Assembly: GCA_029781535.1 (NCBI GenBank)
Contig: JAKOWL010000243.1
Coordinates: 1 to 36,891 of the forward strand
Origin: Pseudomonadota bacterium
GTDB taxonomy: Bacteria > Pseudomonadota > Gammaproteobacteria > Burkholderiales > Methylophilaceae
Length of the DNA stretch: 36,891 bases
Direction of reading: 5' to 3'
Shown: positions 7,361-16,726 of the stretch, one piece after another
Layout of the letters: each line of letters starts with the position of its first letter
Position numbering within the stretch: the first letter of the stretch is position 1
Position numbers and translations under genes: made by a program
Notes under the pieces: generated by a model
Seen by the model: only the letters and a program-made list of their open reading frames with translations
Told to the model about the DNA's origin: nothing
The model's database searches: none

Positions 7361-8293
7361 ATGAAGACGCTGCATTTCTATCTGGTCAGCAAGGGAATCT
7401 ACCTTGTACTGGCACTAGTATCCCTTATGCTGGCGGTGTATAACCCGGAGGTGAGTATTCCGCGTGATTTTAGACATTATGTGTTTGTGGTCGATATTAC
7501 ACAGAGCATGAATGTGGAGGATATGCGCGTTAATGGACGACCCATTAGCAGATTGAACCATACGCTCAGGCTGTTAGATGCAACTATCAAGCAAACGTCC
7601 TGTGGTACAAAGGTCAGCATCGCGCTTTTTGCCAATGCCGAGATTGTTCCGCTATATGTTCCCATGGAAGTGTGTGCCAATTACGGCGTGATAGAGGCTT
7701 CTCTAAGCCATATCGAATGGCGAATGGCTTGGCGCGGCAGTAGTCATGTCAGGCTTGGATTGCTGGATGCGTCGCGTATGCTATTGCTGCTACCTGAGCA
7801 GGCGCAAATCATTTTGCTTACTGATGGCGATGAGGCCGCCCCTATCAATGCCATCACCAAGGTGGAACTGGCTCCCATGCCTGGCAGTAGTGGATGGCTG
7901 CTGGCAGGTGTTGGGTCGCCCAATCAGTCCCCAGTACCTAAGTTTAATAGTAAGAATCAGGTGATTGGTTATTGGTCACAATATGCGACCAAGTTCGAGC
8001 CAAGCCAGATCGTTAATGAAGATTCTGTCGGGAAGCGGGATGACTCCATTGCGACTGATCCAGGGGAATATTATCTGTCTGCATTGCGAGAGGACTATCT
8101 TAAGGAAGTGGCCAATGACATAGGTGCAGGTTATGTTCGGGCTGATACTCCAGATCATTTGCTGACTGCAATCAACAAATTACCGCCAACAGGACATGGA
8201 AATTACCCAGTCAGAGTAGGCTGGTTGGGTGCAATTCTGGCGATGCTGTTTGTACTAACAGAATACTTGCCAGCGCGAATTGGTAACCGCTGA
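7361..8293 (+). CDS. Membrane-anchored VWA-domain protein (MxaL-like layout)
   Basis: The protein has 310 residues with a membrane helix at about 9-27, a von Willebrand factor A domain (about 38-185) and a C-terminal helix at about 286-303. The VWA domain would face the periplasm. The MIDAS metal site is DITQS (Asp45, Thr47, Ser49), with a later LLTDGDE (Asp155). This layout, with short membrane anchors and the sequence VVDITQSMNVEDM, resembles the VWA proteins of methanol-dehydrogenase maturation clusters (MxaL/MxaC) and BatA/BatB. None of their usual partners (MoxR ATPase, mxaF) is in this window. The start is fixed by an in-frame TAA directly before the ATG. It probably shares a transcript with the upstream membrane-protein gene. 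The function is not known. Confidence 0.8.
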   Translation: MKTLHFYLVSKGIYLVLALVSLMLAVYNPEVSIPRDFRHYVFVVDITQSMNVEDMRVNGRPISRLNHTLRLLDATIKQTSCGTKVSIALFANAEIVPLYVPMEVCANYGVIEASLSHIEWRMAWRGSSHVRLGLLDASRMLLLLPEQAQIILLTDGDEAAPINAITKVELAPMPGSSGWLLAGVGSPNQSPVPKFNSKNQVIGYWSQYATKFEPSQIVNEDSVGKRDDSIATDPGEYYLSALREDYLKEVANDIGAGYVRADTPDHLLTAINKLPPTGHGNYPVRVGWLGAILAMLFVLTEYLPARIGNR

Positions 8294-8368
8294 GCTGGTG
8301 CAAAGTTGGTGTAAAAGATACAAACTAAACGAATATCACTGGATCATTATTCTAGGTTGAGAAAACAT

Positions 8369-8396
8369 TTGACTGTGCAAAAGTTGCGAGTAGAAT
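8369..8396 (+). promoter_or_regulatory. Sigma70-type promoter of the eamA leader
   Basis: TTGACT (8369-8374) and TAGAAT (8391-8396) are separated by 16 bases. The expected transcription start is at about 8402-8404, which is essentially at the ATG of the small leader ORF, so that ORF may be leaderless. Confidence 0.65.
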
Positions 8397-8403
8397 GCGC
8401 CCC

Positions 8404-8493
8404 ATGCAAACAACGAACCAAATCAATTTCGTACTAGCCCGCAAAGCCCTGTGGCGTGTAGCTACAACTTGCGGCGTTTGCTATTTTTCTTGA
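8404..8493 (+). CDS. Candidate 29-residue leader peptide upstream of the EamA gene
   Basis: The ORF runs from ATG at 8404 to TGA at 8491-8493. It encodes MQTTNQINFVLARKALW, then RVATTCGVCYFS. The start lies 7 bases after a good -10 element with no room for a ribosome site, as in leaderless messages. Two Cys codons (8470-8472 and 8479-8481) fall exactly on a segment that can pair with the downstream hairpin. The position, length, C-terminal CxxC and overlap with alternative structures suggest a regulatory uORF that controls eamA by ribosome position. That it is translated is an inference. Confidence 0.5.
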   Translation: MQTTNQINFVLARKALWRVATTCGVCYFS

Positions 8494-8569
8494 TTCAACT
8501 AGCAACCGCAGGCCCTCTCTGCGGTTGATCTGATTCTTTCCCAGTATGTGCGGCCTGTTGAAAGAGGCC
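8470..8569 (+). promoter_or_regulatory. Candidate attenuator with alternative hairpins before eamA
   Basis: Arm A (8470-8474 and 8478-8481) can pair with arm B (8502-8510). Arm B can instead pair with arm C as a 9-bp hairpin (8503-8511 with 8519-8527) starting 10 bases past the uORF stop. The loop of B:C contains CCTCT (8514-8518), complementary to the AGAGG ribosome site of eamA (8563-8567). A small GGCCT/AGGCC hairpin (8552-8556 with 8565-8569) also covers that site. There is no T-run after the hairpin, so control of translation fits better than termination. Confidence 0.45.
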
Positions 8570-8572
8570 AAC

Positions 8573-9493
8573 ATGCAAAATAAAAATTCACAAACAATAG
8601 ACAAAGACTCACTTGTCGGAGCGACATTGGTGCTGGTTTCCGCTATCGCTTTCTCAGCCAAGGCGGTGTTTGTCAAACTGGCTTATGCATACTCAGTTGA
8701 TGCGGTGACTTTAATGGCATTGCGTATGTTGATGTCCATACCATTTTTTGTAGGGCTTGCCTATATTGCAAGTCATAAGGAAACAACGCCTTTATATTTC
8801 AGGGATTGGGTAATGATTATTGCCTTAGGTATTTCTGGCATGTATTTGTCGCAGCTATTCGATTTTATCGGTTTGGCACATGTGTCTGCAGGCATGGAGA
8901 GAACGATACTTTTCCTTTATCCAACTTTCACTGTGCTGATATCGTCCCTGATAACTCAACGGCCTATCGGTAAACGGGTAATACTGGCCTTGGTGCTTAG
9001 TTATTCCGGAATATTGTTAGTCGCTGCTCATGAGCTTTCCTTTAATAACAGTCATAGTGCAATGATCGGTGCAGGATTTGTATTTCTTAGCACTTTGACT
9101 TACTCCAGCTATCTGGTGGGAAGCGGTTCTGTAATTCACCGGATTGGTACGCAAAGGTTCACATGCTACACCATGCTGGTGGCAGCCACGGCTGTGTTAG
9201 GACATTTCGCGCTGATGCATCCAATCTCAACCCTTGAGGTTCCGTCGCGAGTATATGAATTAGGTCTGGCAATGGCCATCATCTCAACAGTTTTGCCGAT
9301 GATAATGCTCAATGCAGGCATCAAGCGGGTTGGTAGTAGCAAGGCAGCACTTATCAGTAGTGTTGGCCCTGTGTCGACGGTCTTGCTTGCAGCAGTCTTC
9401 CTGAATGAAACAATCAACTTGCGGCAGATAATGGGGACTGGTTTGGTGTTGGCAGGGGTGTTGATTATTACAATGGATAATTCTAGAAAATAG
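8573..9493 (+). CDS. EamA-family (DMT superfamily) exporter
   Basis: I start at ATG 8573, preceded by AAAGAGG; the upstream ATG at 8546 has no ribosome site. The protein has 306 residues with ten predicted membrane helices arranged as two EamA repeats (about 12-140 and 155-300). The second repeat ends with the typical SSVGPVSTVLLAAVFLNETINLRQIMGTGLVLAGV. Drug/metabolite transporters of this type export amino acids, cysteine or O-acetylserine (E. coli EamA), threonine/homoserine (RhtA) or metabolites. The substrate cannot be read from the sequence, but the leader with Cys codons makes a sulfur amino acid worth testing. A strong terminator follows. Confidence 0.88.
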   Translation: MQNKNSQTIDKDSLVGATLVLVSAIAFSAKAVFVKLAYAYSVDAVTLMALRMLMSIPFFVGLAYIASHKETTPLYFRDWVMIIALGISGMYLSQLFDFIGLAHVSAGMERTILFLYPTFTVLISSLITQRPIGKRVILALVLSYSGILLVAAHELSFNNSHSAMIGAGFVFLSTLTYSSYLVGSGSVIHRIGTQRFTCYTMLVAATAVLGHFALMHPISTLEVPSRVYELGLAMAIISTVLPMIMLNAGIKRVGSSKAALISSVGPVSTVLLAAVFLNETINLRQIMGTGLVLAGVLIITMDNSRK

Positions 9494-9530
9494 AAATATT
9501 TTTATTCTTGGATGTTTTCCAAAAACGAAA

Positions 9531-9560
9531 AAAGGGCTGACATTTGTCAGCCCTTTATTT
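9531..9560. terminator. Bidirectional Rho-independent terminator (eamA / tRNA-Arg)
   Basis: An 11-bp perfect stem (9531-9541 with 9546-9556) has an ATTT loop. On the minus strand it is followed by a long T-rich run, terminating the tRNA transcript; on the plus strand TATTT follows, after eamA. Confidence 0.9.
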
Positions 9561-9563
9561 AAT

Positions 9564-9640
9564 TGGCGCGCCCGGAGCGATTCGAACGCCCGACCCTTTG
9601 GTTCGTAGCCAAATACTCTATCCAACTGAGCTACGGGCGC
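9564..9640 (-). tRNA. tRNA-Arg (anticodon ACG)
   Basis: The minus strand folds as a standard 77-base tRNA: acceptor stem GCGCCCG with CGGGCGC, D-arm GCTC...GAG, anticodon loop CTACGAA (ACG), T-loop GTTCGAATC, discriminator G and an encoded CCA (9564-9566). The ACG anticodon is normally edited to ICG by TadA to read CGU, CGC and CGA. Confidence 0.97.
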
Positions 9641-9668
9641 AAGGGTGTTTCATTTCAGAAACGTGCGT

Positions 9669-9677
9669 ATTATAGCA
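9669..9677 (-). promoter_or_regulatory. Extended -10 element before tRNA-Arg
   Basis: On the minus strand TGCTATAAT (9669-9677) forms an extended -10 in the gap between the tRNAs, with no good -35. tRNA-Arg may have its own start in addition to read-through from tRNA-Ser. Confidence 0.45.
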
Positions 9678-9692
9678 CAAGTCTGAGGAAAC

Positions 9693-9786
9693 TGGCGGAG
9701 AGAGAGGGATTCGAACCCTCGATACAGATTTAAGCCCGTATGCTTCCTTAGCAGGGAAGTGCCTTCGACCTCTCGGCCATCTCTCC
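9693..9786 (-). tRNA. tRNA-Ser (anticodon GCT)
   Basis: The minus strand gives a 94-base class II tRNA: acceptor GGAGAGA with TCTCTCC, anticodon loop CTGCTAA (GCT), a long variable arm typical of serine tRNAs, T-loop GTTCGAATC, discriminator G and encoded CCA (9693-9695). It reads AGU and AGC. Confidence 0.97.
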
Positions 9787-9805
9787 GGTACTGCATGAGG
9801 GCGCC

Positions 9806-9834
9806 ACTATACGCGAAACCCCCTTAAAAATCAA
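9806..9834 (-). promoter_or_regulatory. Promoter of the tRNA-Ser/tRNA-Arg pair
   Basis: On the minus strand TTGATT (9829-9834) and TATAGT (9806-9811) have a 17-base spacer and lie about 20 bases upstream of tRNA-Ser. A GC-rich patch follows the -10, as in stringently controlled stable-RNA promoters. Confidence 0.7.
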
Positions 9835-9857
9835 TTAAATCCAAGTTGTCTAGTTTG

Positions 9858-11090
9858 TTATGCTTCTTCAAGTTCAAATGCTTTGTGTAGCACACGCACA
9901 GCAAGTTCCATATATTTTTCTTCAATGACGACCGCGATTTTGATTTCGCTGGTAGAAATCATTTGAATGTTGATGCCTTCCTCAGCCAATGTGCGGAACA
10001 TCTTGCTGGCGACGCCAACATGAGAGCGCATGCCGACGCCGACAACAGAGACTTTGGCAATCTTGTCGTCACCGTTGATCTCGCGTGCATGGATATGCGG
10101 CTGTACTTTGTCACGCAGGATGCTGAGTGCCTTGTTCATCTCATTTTTGTGCACAGTAAAGGTGAAATCGGTGGTTCCGTCAGCGCCGGTATTTTGGATG
10201 ATCATGTCAACGTCAATGTTTGCCTCGGCAACCGGACCAAGAATCTGGTAAGCGATACCGGGTTTGTCAGGCACGCCCAATACGGTGATTTTGGCTTCGT
10301 CGCGGTTGAACGCAATGCCTGAGATAATCGGATCTTCCATGTTGTTTCCTTCGTTTTCCTCAAATGTAATCAGCGTGCCGTCGCCTTCATCTTCAAAGCT
10401 GGAGAGCACGCGCAATTTAACTTTATATTTTCCGGCAAACTCTACAGAACGAATCTGCAGTACCTTGCTGCCCTGGCTGGCAAGTTCCAGCATCTCTTCA
10501 AAGGTGATTTTGTCCAGACGACGTGCTTCCGGCACAATACGCGGATCGGTGGTATAAACGCCATCCACGTCAGTGTAGATCTGGCATTCGTCGGCTTTGA
10601 GTGCAGCAGCCAAAGCAACACCGGTGGTATCGGAGCCGCCACGGCCCAAGGTCGTGATGTTTCCGTTGGCATCCGCCCCCTGGAAGCCTGCGACCACTAC
10701 GACGTAGCCGTCATTCAAATCGCGTTTGATATTCGCTTCGTCGATGCTCAGAATGCGTGCTTTGGTGAATGCATCATCAGTCAGGATCTTGACTTGCGTA
10801 CCCGTATAGCTTTTGGCTTTGATTCCCAATTCCATCAAGGCTAAAGCGGTCATGCCAATCGTCACTTGTTCGCCAGTCGAGACCATCACATCCAGTTCGC
10901 GGGGGTCAGGTTCCGGCATAATCTCCTTGGCTAGTGCAATCAGGCGGTTAGTTTCGCCCGACATCGCAGAAACGACGACCACTACCTGATGCCCCATCGC
11001 CTTATAGCGTGCCACCCGTTTTGCCACGTTGCGGATACGCTCAGGGTTTGCAACTGAAGTGCCGCCGTATTTTTGTACTATCAATGCCAT
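9858..11090 (-). CDS. lysC: Aspartate kinase
   Basis: At 410 residues this is the length of the class of aspartokinases with one catalytic domain and two C-terminal ACT domains. The kinase domain opens with KYGGTSVA (7-14) and includes the GRGGSDTTGVALAAAL nucleotide segment near 150-165 and YTDVDGVYTTDPR near 172-184. The ACT pair (about 265-405) binds lysine and/or threonine for feedback inhibition. The enzyme makes aspartyl phosphate, the first step to lysine, threonine, methionine and diaminopimelate. It lies 21 bases downstream of alaS on the same strand and is probably the last gene of a recA-recX-alaS-lysC transcript. Its ribosome site is weak (GAG), which suggests coupling to upstream translation or low initiation. 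Confidence 0.96.
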   Translation of the reverse strand: MALIVQKYGGTSVANPERIRNVAKRVARYKAMGHQVVVVVSAMSGETNRLIALAKEIMPEPDPRELDVMVSTGEQVTIGMTALALMELGIKAKSYTGTQVKILTDDAFTKARILSIDEANIKRDLNDGYVVVVAGFQGADANGNITTLGRGGSDTTGVALAAALKADECQIYTDVDGVYTTDPRIVPEARRLDKITFEEMLELASQGSKVLQIRSVEFAGKYKVKLRVLSSFEDEGDGTLITFEENEGNNMEDPIISGIAFNRDEAKITVLGVPDKPGIAYQILGPVAEANIDVDMIIQNTGADGTTDFTFTVHKNEMNKALSILRDKVQPHIHAREINGDDKIAKVSVVGVGMRSHVGVASKMFRTLAEEGINIQMISTSEIKIAVVIEEKYMELAVRVLHKAFELEEA

Positions 11091-11111
11091 TTGTTAACTC
11101 TATGTTTTTAA

Positions 11112-13734
<2,623 letters not shown>

Positions 13735-13751
<17 letters not shown>

Positions 13752-14190
13752 ATTTGCTATTCAATATTTTTTTAATCGTCTCAAAGCCAAATCCACGGCT
13801 CTGTAAAAATCTTGCCTGTTTGGCCCACTCTTCGCGGTTATCGGGTGGAGCCTTAAATTTTTTGCGCCATACTTCTCGCGCATTTTCCAACTCGTTTTCT
13901 TTTAACTGGGCAACTGCATCAGCCACCAGTTCATCTGCTACACCTTTCTCGCGCAGTTCATGCGCCACCTTGCTTGCACCGAACTTTGCCTTGCGGGCGT
14001 GTACTATCTGCTCGGTAAATCGCGCATCACTCAGCCAGCCATGTTTGTTGAAGTCATCCAGTAACGCGGCGATATCATCATTTTCTTCCGCGAACCCCTT
14101 AAGTTTTTGCGCCAGTTCTTGAGTTGAGTATTCGCGTTTAGCCAGATACTCCAAGGCACGTTGCCGCAGGGATTTTTGAACTGGTTTGAT
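13735..14190 (-). CDS. recX: RecX, RecA regulatory protein, with an apparent ATC start
   Basis: RecX binds RecA filaments and inhibits or modulates recombinase activity. The three-helix repeats are recognisable: [12 protein letters not shown], then [32 protein letters not shown], then [21 protein letters not shown]. The conserved family N-terminus [16 protein letters not shown] is encoded upstream of the first TTG (14152-14154), so a start at that TTG would cut into it. The frame is closed by an in-frame TAG inside recA, and no ATG or GTG lies between. The only codon placed like a start is ATC at 14188-14190, 9 bases after GAGGA and two bases past the recA stop, giving 151 residues beginning (M)[16 protein letters not shown] start (14167-14169) is the other option. 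Confidence 0.8.
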
Positions 14191-14192
14191 GT

Positions 14193-15221
14193 TTAGTCGT
14201 CCTCGCTACGTGCTGCTACCATGCTTTCGTTCAGCTGTTTGGCGTTAGCACGGATTTTTGCTTCAATCTCTGCAGCCACTTCCGGGTGTTCGCGCAGATA
14301 TTCTTTAGCATTCTCTTTGCCTTGGCCGATTTTCTCGCCGTTGTAGCTGAACCATGCGCCGGCTTTTTCAATCAGCTTCAGGTTCACGCCAAGTTCAATG
14401 ATTTCGCCCAGACGGGATATGCCTTCGCCGTACATGATGTCGAATTCTGCCTGCTTGAACGGAGGCGCCACTTTGTTCTTGATGACTTTGACACGGGTTT
14501 CGGAGCCGATGATTTCGTCACCTTTCTTGATTGCACCAGTGCGGCGGATATCCAGACGCACAGAAGCATAGAATTTCAATGCGTTACCACCGGTCGTGGT
14601 TTCCGGGTTGCCGAACATCACGCCTATCTTCATGCGAATCTGGTTGATGAAGATGACCAGCGTGTTAGTGCGTTTGATGTTGCCGGTGAGCTTGCGCAAG
14701 GCCTGTGACATCAGGCGTGCCTGCAGACCCATGTGGCTGTCGCCCATCTCGCCTTCGATCTCGGCACGTGGAGTCAATGCAGCAACAGAGTCAATGACGA
14801 CGATGTCCACACTGCCGGAGCGTACCAGCATATCGGCAATTTCCAGCGCCTGCTCACCCGTATCCGGCTGGCTGATCAGAAGCTCTGGGACATTTACCCC
14901 CAGTTTGGCAGCATATTGAGGATCCAGCGCATGCTCTGCGTCAATGAATGCGGCCACGCCGCCCAATTTTTGCATTTCGGCAATCACGGATAAGGTAAGT
15001 GTGGTTTTACCGGAAGACTCCGGGCCGTAGATTTCCACGATACGGCCACGAGGCAAACCACCGATGCCAAGTGCGATATCCAGGCCGAGCGAACCTGTAG
15101 AGACTGGCTGGACTTCTTCGCCGATGTCGCTGTCGCCCATGCGCATGATGGAGCCCTTGCCGAATTGTTTTTCAATTTGCGAAAGTGCAGCGGCCAGCGC
15201 CTTACTTTTGTTGTCATCCAT
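14193..15221 (-). CDS. recA: Recombinase RecA
   Basis: The 342-residue protein is close to E. coli RecA in length and layout. The Walker A motif is GPESSGKTT (about 64-72), Walker B is [12 protein letters not shown] (about 138-149), and the L2 region [28 protein letters not shown] is intact. The C-terminus is acidic (SEDD). RecA forms filaments on single-stranded DNA, catalyses strand exchange and triggers LexA autocleavage. The gene heads the recA-recX-alaS-lysC block. Its upstream region holds a long imperfect palindrome described separately, a plausible SOS-type control site. Confidence 0.98.
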   Translation of the reverse strand: MDDNKSKALAAALSQIEKQFGKGSIMRMGDSDIGEEVQPVSTGSLGLDIALGIGGLPRGRIVEIYGPESSGKTTLTLSVIAEMQKLGGVAAFIDAEHALDPQYAAKLGVNVPELLISQPDTGEQALEIADMLVRSGSVDIVVIDSVAALTPRAEIEGEMGDSHMGLQARLMSQALRKLTGNIKRTNTLVIFINQIRMKIGVMFGNPETTTGGNALKFYASVRLDIRRTGAIKKGDEIIGSETRVKVIKNKVAPPFKQAEFDIMYGEGISRLGEIIELGVNLKLIEKAGAWFSYNGEKIGQGKENAKEYLREHPEVAAEIEAKIRANAKQLNESMVAARSEDD

Positions 15222-15246
15222 GAATTTTTGCCTTTGTTTTTAGGTG

Positions 15247-15299
15247 CTTAAATGCGTTTTATAATAACCTGTTATTATTTCATAAAACGGCATTTAAAG
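15247..15299 (-). promoter_or_regulatory. recA control region: 53-bp imperfect palindrome with an 18-bp core
   Basis: The core is a perfect inverted repeat, ATAATAAC (15261-15268) and GTTATTAT (15271-15278), around a CT centre. On both sides further pairing arms follow (TTAAATGC with GCATTTAA, and GTTTTAT with ATAAAAC, offset by a few bases). On the minus strand TTTATG-17-TATAAA could form a promoter with the core in the spacer, which is where a repressor operator would sit. It is not the CTGT-N8-ACAG LexA box. LexA binding is inference. Confidence 0.45.
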
Positions 15300-15410
15300 T
15301 AAGCGCGGCAAAGGTGTCATAGCGAAATTTAAGCGGGTGATTCCGCGTCAACGAATAAGCAGAAACGTGCGTTAATTAAATGTCTGTTCAGGACAAAATG
15401 GAGAAGCAAA

Positions 15411-15758
15411 ATGAAATTATTCAAAACAATATTAGCAATGACAATACTGGGTTTGGCTGGAATCTCGAGTGCGCAAGCCCATGGCGGTGGTAACGTAGGC
15501 TGGAGTATTTCGATTGGCAGCCCATATTATGCACCCCCGCCAGTTTATTATGCGGCACCGCCAGTGGTGTATTATGATGCGCCGGTTGTTTATTATCGTT
15601 CTGCGCCGCCAGTGGTGTACTCTCCTTATGCGTCTTTCAGTTATTTCGGTACGGGTGGTCGTCATCGTGATTGGGATCGTCATGAGTGGCGTGAAGGACG
15701 CCATGATTGGGGAAGAGGCGGATGGCGTGGGCATGGCCATCACGACGATGATGATTAA
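15411..15758 (+). CDS. Small exported Pro/Tyr-rich and Gly/His/Arg-rich protein
   Basis: The 115-residue protein has a signal peptide (MKLFKTILAMTILGLAG...) with likely cleavage after AQA at residue 23. Residues 35-72 are short repeats of the type PPVYYA, PPVVYYD and APVVYYRSA. The tail (about 83-115) is rich in Gly, His, Arg, Trp and Asp and ends HHDDDD. Proteins of this build are common, uncharacterised envelope proteins in betaproteobacteria. The His/Asp tail could bind metal ions, but that is inference. GGAG precedes the ATG. Its stop codon abuts the convergent pncC stop with no base between them. Confidence 0.72.
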   Translation: MKLFKTILAMTILGLAGISSAQAHGGGNVGWSISIGSPYYAPPPVYYAAPPVVYYDAPVVYYRSAPPVVYSPYASFSYFGTGGRHRDWDRHEWREGRHDWGRGGWRGHGHHDDDD

Positions 15759-16247
15759 CTAAATTTGCCTTAAGGCTTGAATCAGTCCTTGTAGCGCATA
15801 GGCAACTGACTGGATACGGATTTCCTGCCGGTTGCCACTGAAGTGCCTTGTGGTACTGGTGATTGCAGCGTTAGTCTGCGCCCATGCAAAACACACGGTA
15901 CCTACAGGTTTCTCAATAGACCCACCGTCCGGGCCGGCGATTCCGGTAATGCTGCACGCGAATTGCGCGTGACTGTGTTGAAGTGCACCCTGTGCCATTT
16001 CGCGGGCGGTTTCCTCGCTTACAGCACCAAATCTCTCCAAAGTTTCTGTTGAAACACCCAGCATCTGGATTTTTGCTTCGTTACTGTATGTGACAAAGCA
16101 TCGGTCGAACCAGTCTGAACTGCCTGCAACGCTGGTAACGGCGGTAGCCGCCATGCCGCCGGTGCATGATTCCGCCAGTGCCAGCATATAGCCCTGTGCT
16201 TTAAGCTCCGTGCCGAGCTTGGCGGCTAATGCGTAGAGTTCATCCAT
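15759..16247 (-). CDS. pncC: CinA-family nicotinamide-nucleotide amidase
   Basis: The 162-residue, single-domain protein matches the CinA C-terminal amidase (YgaD/PncC). Signature segments are LALAESCTGGMAATAVTSVAGSSDWF (about 22-47), FVTYSNEAKIQMLGV, AVSEETAREMAQGA and SITGIAGPDGGSIEKPVGTVCFAW. It deamidates nicotinamide mononucleotide to nicotinic acid mononucleotide in pyridine-nucleotide salvage. The start overlaps the end of pgpA by 22 bases, so translation is likely coupled. In proteobacteria the gene often precedes recA; here recA is close but separated by the exported-protein gene and transcribed from its own region. Confidence 0.93.
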   Translation of the reverse strand: MDELYALAAKLGTELKAQGYMLALAESCTGGMAATAVTSVAGSSDWFDRCFVTYSNEAKIQMLGVSTETLERFGAVSEETAREMAQGALQHSHAQFACSITGIAGPDGGSIEKPVGTVCFAWAQTNAAITSTTRHFSGNRQEIRIQSVAYALQGLIQALRQI

Positions 16248-16711
16248 ATAAACAAGGCCAAGATACAGATAATGCTGTAAACCGCTGCCAGAATGTCATC
16301 CAGCATCACGCCAAAGCCATTCTTGAGTTTGGCATCCAGTTGGCGGATAGGGAACGGCTTCCATATGTCGAACAGGCGAAACAGGATAAACGCGACCAGC
16401 CACCATAGCCAGTTCATCGGTGTGAAAGCCAATACCAGTATGATGGCGACGATTTCATCCCATACAATACTGCCGTGATCAGCTACGCCTAACGCCTTAC
16501 CTGTCTTGTCACAGCACCACGCGCCTAGCATGAACATTGCCAGCAAAACGGGCGCCTGCCAAACGACGGGTAGCCTGAACAGTAGTAGCGCTAGTGGGAA
16601 GCCAATTAATGTACCGAAAGTGCCGGGCGCCTTGGGGGCAAGGCCGCTGCCGAACCCGAGTGCGATGAAGTGTGCCGGATGCTGCAGTAAGAACTTTAAA
16701 TCAGGTTTCAT
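16226..16711 (-). CDS. pgpA: Phosphatidylglycerophosphatase A
   Basis: The 161-residue inner-membrane protein has about four hydrophobic helices. It shows the PgpA motifs: GFGSGLAPKAPGTFGTLIG (about 19-37), IVWDEIVA (about 82-89) and a late acidic pair in NGFGVMLDDILAAVY. It removes phosphate from phosphatidylglycerophosphate to make phosphatidylglycerol. It follows thiL by 15 bases and overlaps pncC. The thiL-pgpA adjacency is widespread in proteobacteria. Confidence 0.95.
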   Translation of the reverse strand: MKPDLKFLLQHPAHFIALGFGSGLAPKAPGTFGTLIGFPLALLLFRLPVVWQAPVLLAMFMLGAWCCDKTGKALGVADHGSIVWDEIVAIILVLAFTPMNWLWWLVAFILFRLFDIWKPFPIRQLDAKLKNGFGVMLDDILAAVYSIICILALFIWMNSTH

Positions 16712-16726
16712 GATGACTTGTCCAGT

